This document shows, one piece after another, positions 5,456 through 6,655 of a stretch of 6,655 nucleotides of DNA. Origin of the DNA: Pseudomonadota bacterium. Its GTDB lineage: Bacteria; Pseudomonadota; Alphaproteobacteria; Rhizobiales; Hyphomicrobiaceae. Each line of letters starts with the position of its first letter. The stretch's first letter is position 1. The stretch spans positions 1 through 6,655 of the forward strand of contig JAEYYJ010000294.1 of assembly GCA_023430845.1 (NCBI GenBank), written 5' to 3'. The translations under genes and the position numbers were made by a program. Under the pieces are notes generated by a model. The model saw only the letters and a program-made list of their open reading frames with translations, ran no database searches and was not told where the DNA came from.

Positions 5456-6655
5456 AACTGCCGGCTATACGGCGCACAACCTCGAACACGGCGCGCGCAG
5501 CGTGCGGCTCGCCGCCCTTGGGGCCAAGCGCGCGCGGCGACGGCCGCCAGCCGTAGATATCGAAATGTGCGAACGTACGTGCCTGCTTGACGAAGCGCTT
5601 GAGGAAGATCGCAGCCACCACCGCGCCCGCGAAACCGCCCTCGCCGACATTGTTCATGTCCGCGACGTTGCTCTCGAGCCAGGACTCGTAGGGCGTGGTC
5701 ATCGGCAGCCGCCAGACGGCATCCGCGACGGCCGCGCCGGCGGCGCCGATCTCGCTCGCGAGGCCCTCATCATCACAGAAGAAGGGCGATAGATCGGGGC
5801 CGAGCGCCACGCGCGCGGCCCCCGTCAGCGTGGCAAACGTGAAGAGATGATCGGGCCCTTCCTCATCGGCGAGCGCCAGAGCATCGGCAAGCACGAGTCG
5901 GCCTTCGGCATCGGTGTTGCCGATCTCGACGGTCAAGCCCGCGCGCGAGCGGATCACATCGCTCGGCCGGAATGCGGTGCCGCCAATGGCATTCTCGGCT
6001 GCCGGGATCAGCACGCGCAGGCGCACATCGAGCCCGGCGCTCATGATCATGTGGGCAAGCGAGAGCGCCGCCGCCGCGCCGCCCATGTCCTTCTTCATGA
6101 GCAGCATGCCGCTCGCGCTCTTGATGTCGAGGCCACCCGTATCGAAGCAGATTCCCTTGCCGACAAGCGTGATCTTCACCGCATCGGCGCGGCCCCACGC
6201 GAGGTCGATGAGACGCGGCTGCCGCGCGCTCGCACGTCCCACGGCATGGATGAGCGGGAAATTCTTCTCGATGAGATCATCGCCGATCACGACGTCGACA
6301 GTTGCATCGTGACGCGCGCCGAGGGCCCGGGCGGCAAGCTCCAGCTCCGCCGGCCCCATGTCGTTCGCCGGTATGTTGATCAGGTCACGCCCGAGCCACA
6401 CGCCTTCGACGGCCGCGATGGCGCGCTTGATGTCAGCCGTCTCGGGCATGACAAGCGCCGCACTCTTGCGAGATCCGTTCGCCTTGTAGCGGCGGAAGGA
6501 ATAAGCACCGAGGCCCCAGGCAATGACAGCCATGGTCGGATCGCAGGCTGTCGCGTCACCGAGACGATACGTGCCGGCAGGCAGGATAGGAGGTAGGGTG
6601 CCGAGAAGGGTTGCGGTGGAGACGCCTGCGTTGGGGCCGTCTGGCGCTCCGATGC
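5454..6655 (-). CDS. Leucyl aminopeptidase family protein (peptidase M17), 5' end off the window
   Basis: This is a cytoplasmic two-metal aminopeptidase that removes N-terminal residues from peptides. 399 residues are visible and the frame stays open to the right edge. Alphaproteobacterial members have about 450-470 residues, so some 60 are missing. An internal ATG at 6533 is not the start: the upstream 40 codons encode family-like sequence (LPPILPAGTYRLGD). Counting from that Met, the active site is complete: Lys126 and Asp131 in VGKGICFDTGG, catalytic Lys138, Asp149 in MKKDMGG, then Asp208, Glu210 and Arg212 in NTDAEGRL (genomic 5895-5918). The spacing of these residues equals that of Lys270, Asp275, Lys282, Asp293, Asp352, Glu354 and Arg356 in E. 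coli PepA. The short N-terminal domain places it in the smaller M17 group rather than in classical PepA (503 residues, also a DNA-binding protein), so I give no symbol. It is the upstream partner of the C40 peptidase. Confidence 0.95.
   Translation of the reverse strand, partial: IGAPDGPNAGVSTATLLGTLPPILPAGTYRLGDATACDPTMAVIAWGLGAYSFRRYKANGSRKSAALVMPETADIKRAIAAVEGVWLGRDLINIPANDMGPAELELAARALGARHDATVDVVIGDDLIEKNFPLIHAVGRASARQPRLIDLAWGRADAVKITLVGKGICFDTGGLDIKSASGMLLMKKDMGGAAAALSLAHMIMSAGLDVRLRVLIPAAENAIGGTAFRPSDVIRSRAGLTVEIGNTDAEGRLVLADALALADEEGPDHLFTFATLTGAARVALGPDLSPFFCDDEGLASEIGAAGAAVADAVWRLPMTTPYESWLESNVADMNNVGEGGFAGAVVAAIFLKRFVKQARTFAHFDIYGWRPSPRALGPKGGEPHAARAVFEVVRRIAGS

Noticed and set aside
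5847..6596. Plus-strand open frame of 249 codons opposite the M17 aminopeptidase
   Set aside because: The minus-strand gene here has the full set of M17 active-site residues. The opposite frame has no family resemblance.
1..6655. Mobile element, prophage, CRISPR, tRNA or defence system
   Set aside because: No transposase or integrase motifs, terminal repeats, regularly spaced repeats or tRNA-like folds were found. All substantial regions are explained by housekeeping genes.

Overview
The window looks like ordinary core chromosome from a GC-rich alphaproteobacterium, most likely of the order Hyphomicrobiales (Rhizobiales). The evidence is strong G/C bias at third codon positions, a CycM-type membrane-anchored cytochrome c divergent from a kdsB-pheA pair (an arrangement I associate with rhizobia and their relatives), an alphaproteobacterial-type PheA, and an M17 aminopeptidase next to an NlpC/P60 protein. 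The genus cannot be fixed from sequence reading alone.

Layout, left to right. (1) Complement of 1-1186: the N-terminal two thirds of a periplasmic solute-binding protein of the YejA/oligopeptide (SBP family 5) type, running off the left edge. (2) Complement of 1392-1940: a 182-residue membrane-anchored cytochrome c (cycM). (3) 1941-2280: a divergent intergenic region that should hold the promoters of cycM and kdsB, with a compact perfect inverted repeat just upstream of cycM. (4) Plus strand 2281-4487: kdsB (CMP-KDO synthetase), pheA (prephenate dehydratase) and a small conserved-looking gene of unknown function, closely spaced and probably one operon. (5) 4488-4588: a convergent intergenic region with an 18-bp perfect palindrome. 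(6) Complement of 4589-6655: an M17 leucyl-type aminopeptidase (5' end off the right edge), then an NlpC/P60 (C40) peptidase starting 10 bp later, probably translationally coupled.

Functionally this is housekeeping. There is peptide uptake (SBP), respiratory electron transfer (CycM, on the family's precedent to an aa3-type oxidase), activation of KDO for lipopolysaccharide (KdsB), the dehydratase step of phenylalanine synthesis (PheA), and a peptidase pair that could act on peptides or cell-wall fragments in the cytoplasm. No mobile elements, CRISPR arrays, tRNA or rRNA genes, phage genes or defence systems were seen.

I found no convincing undescribed system. The items most worth a second look are the unknown gene behind pheA, the palindromes at 1964-1979 and 4506-4523, and the tightly coupled M17/C40 peptidase pair without secretion signals. 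Many long open frames on the opposite strands are by-products of the GC-rich codon usage and were left out.
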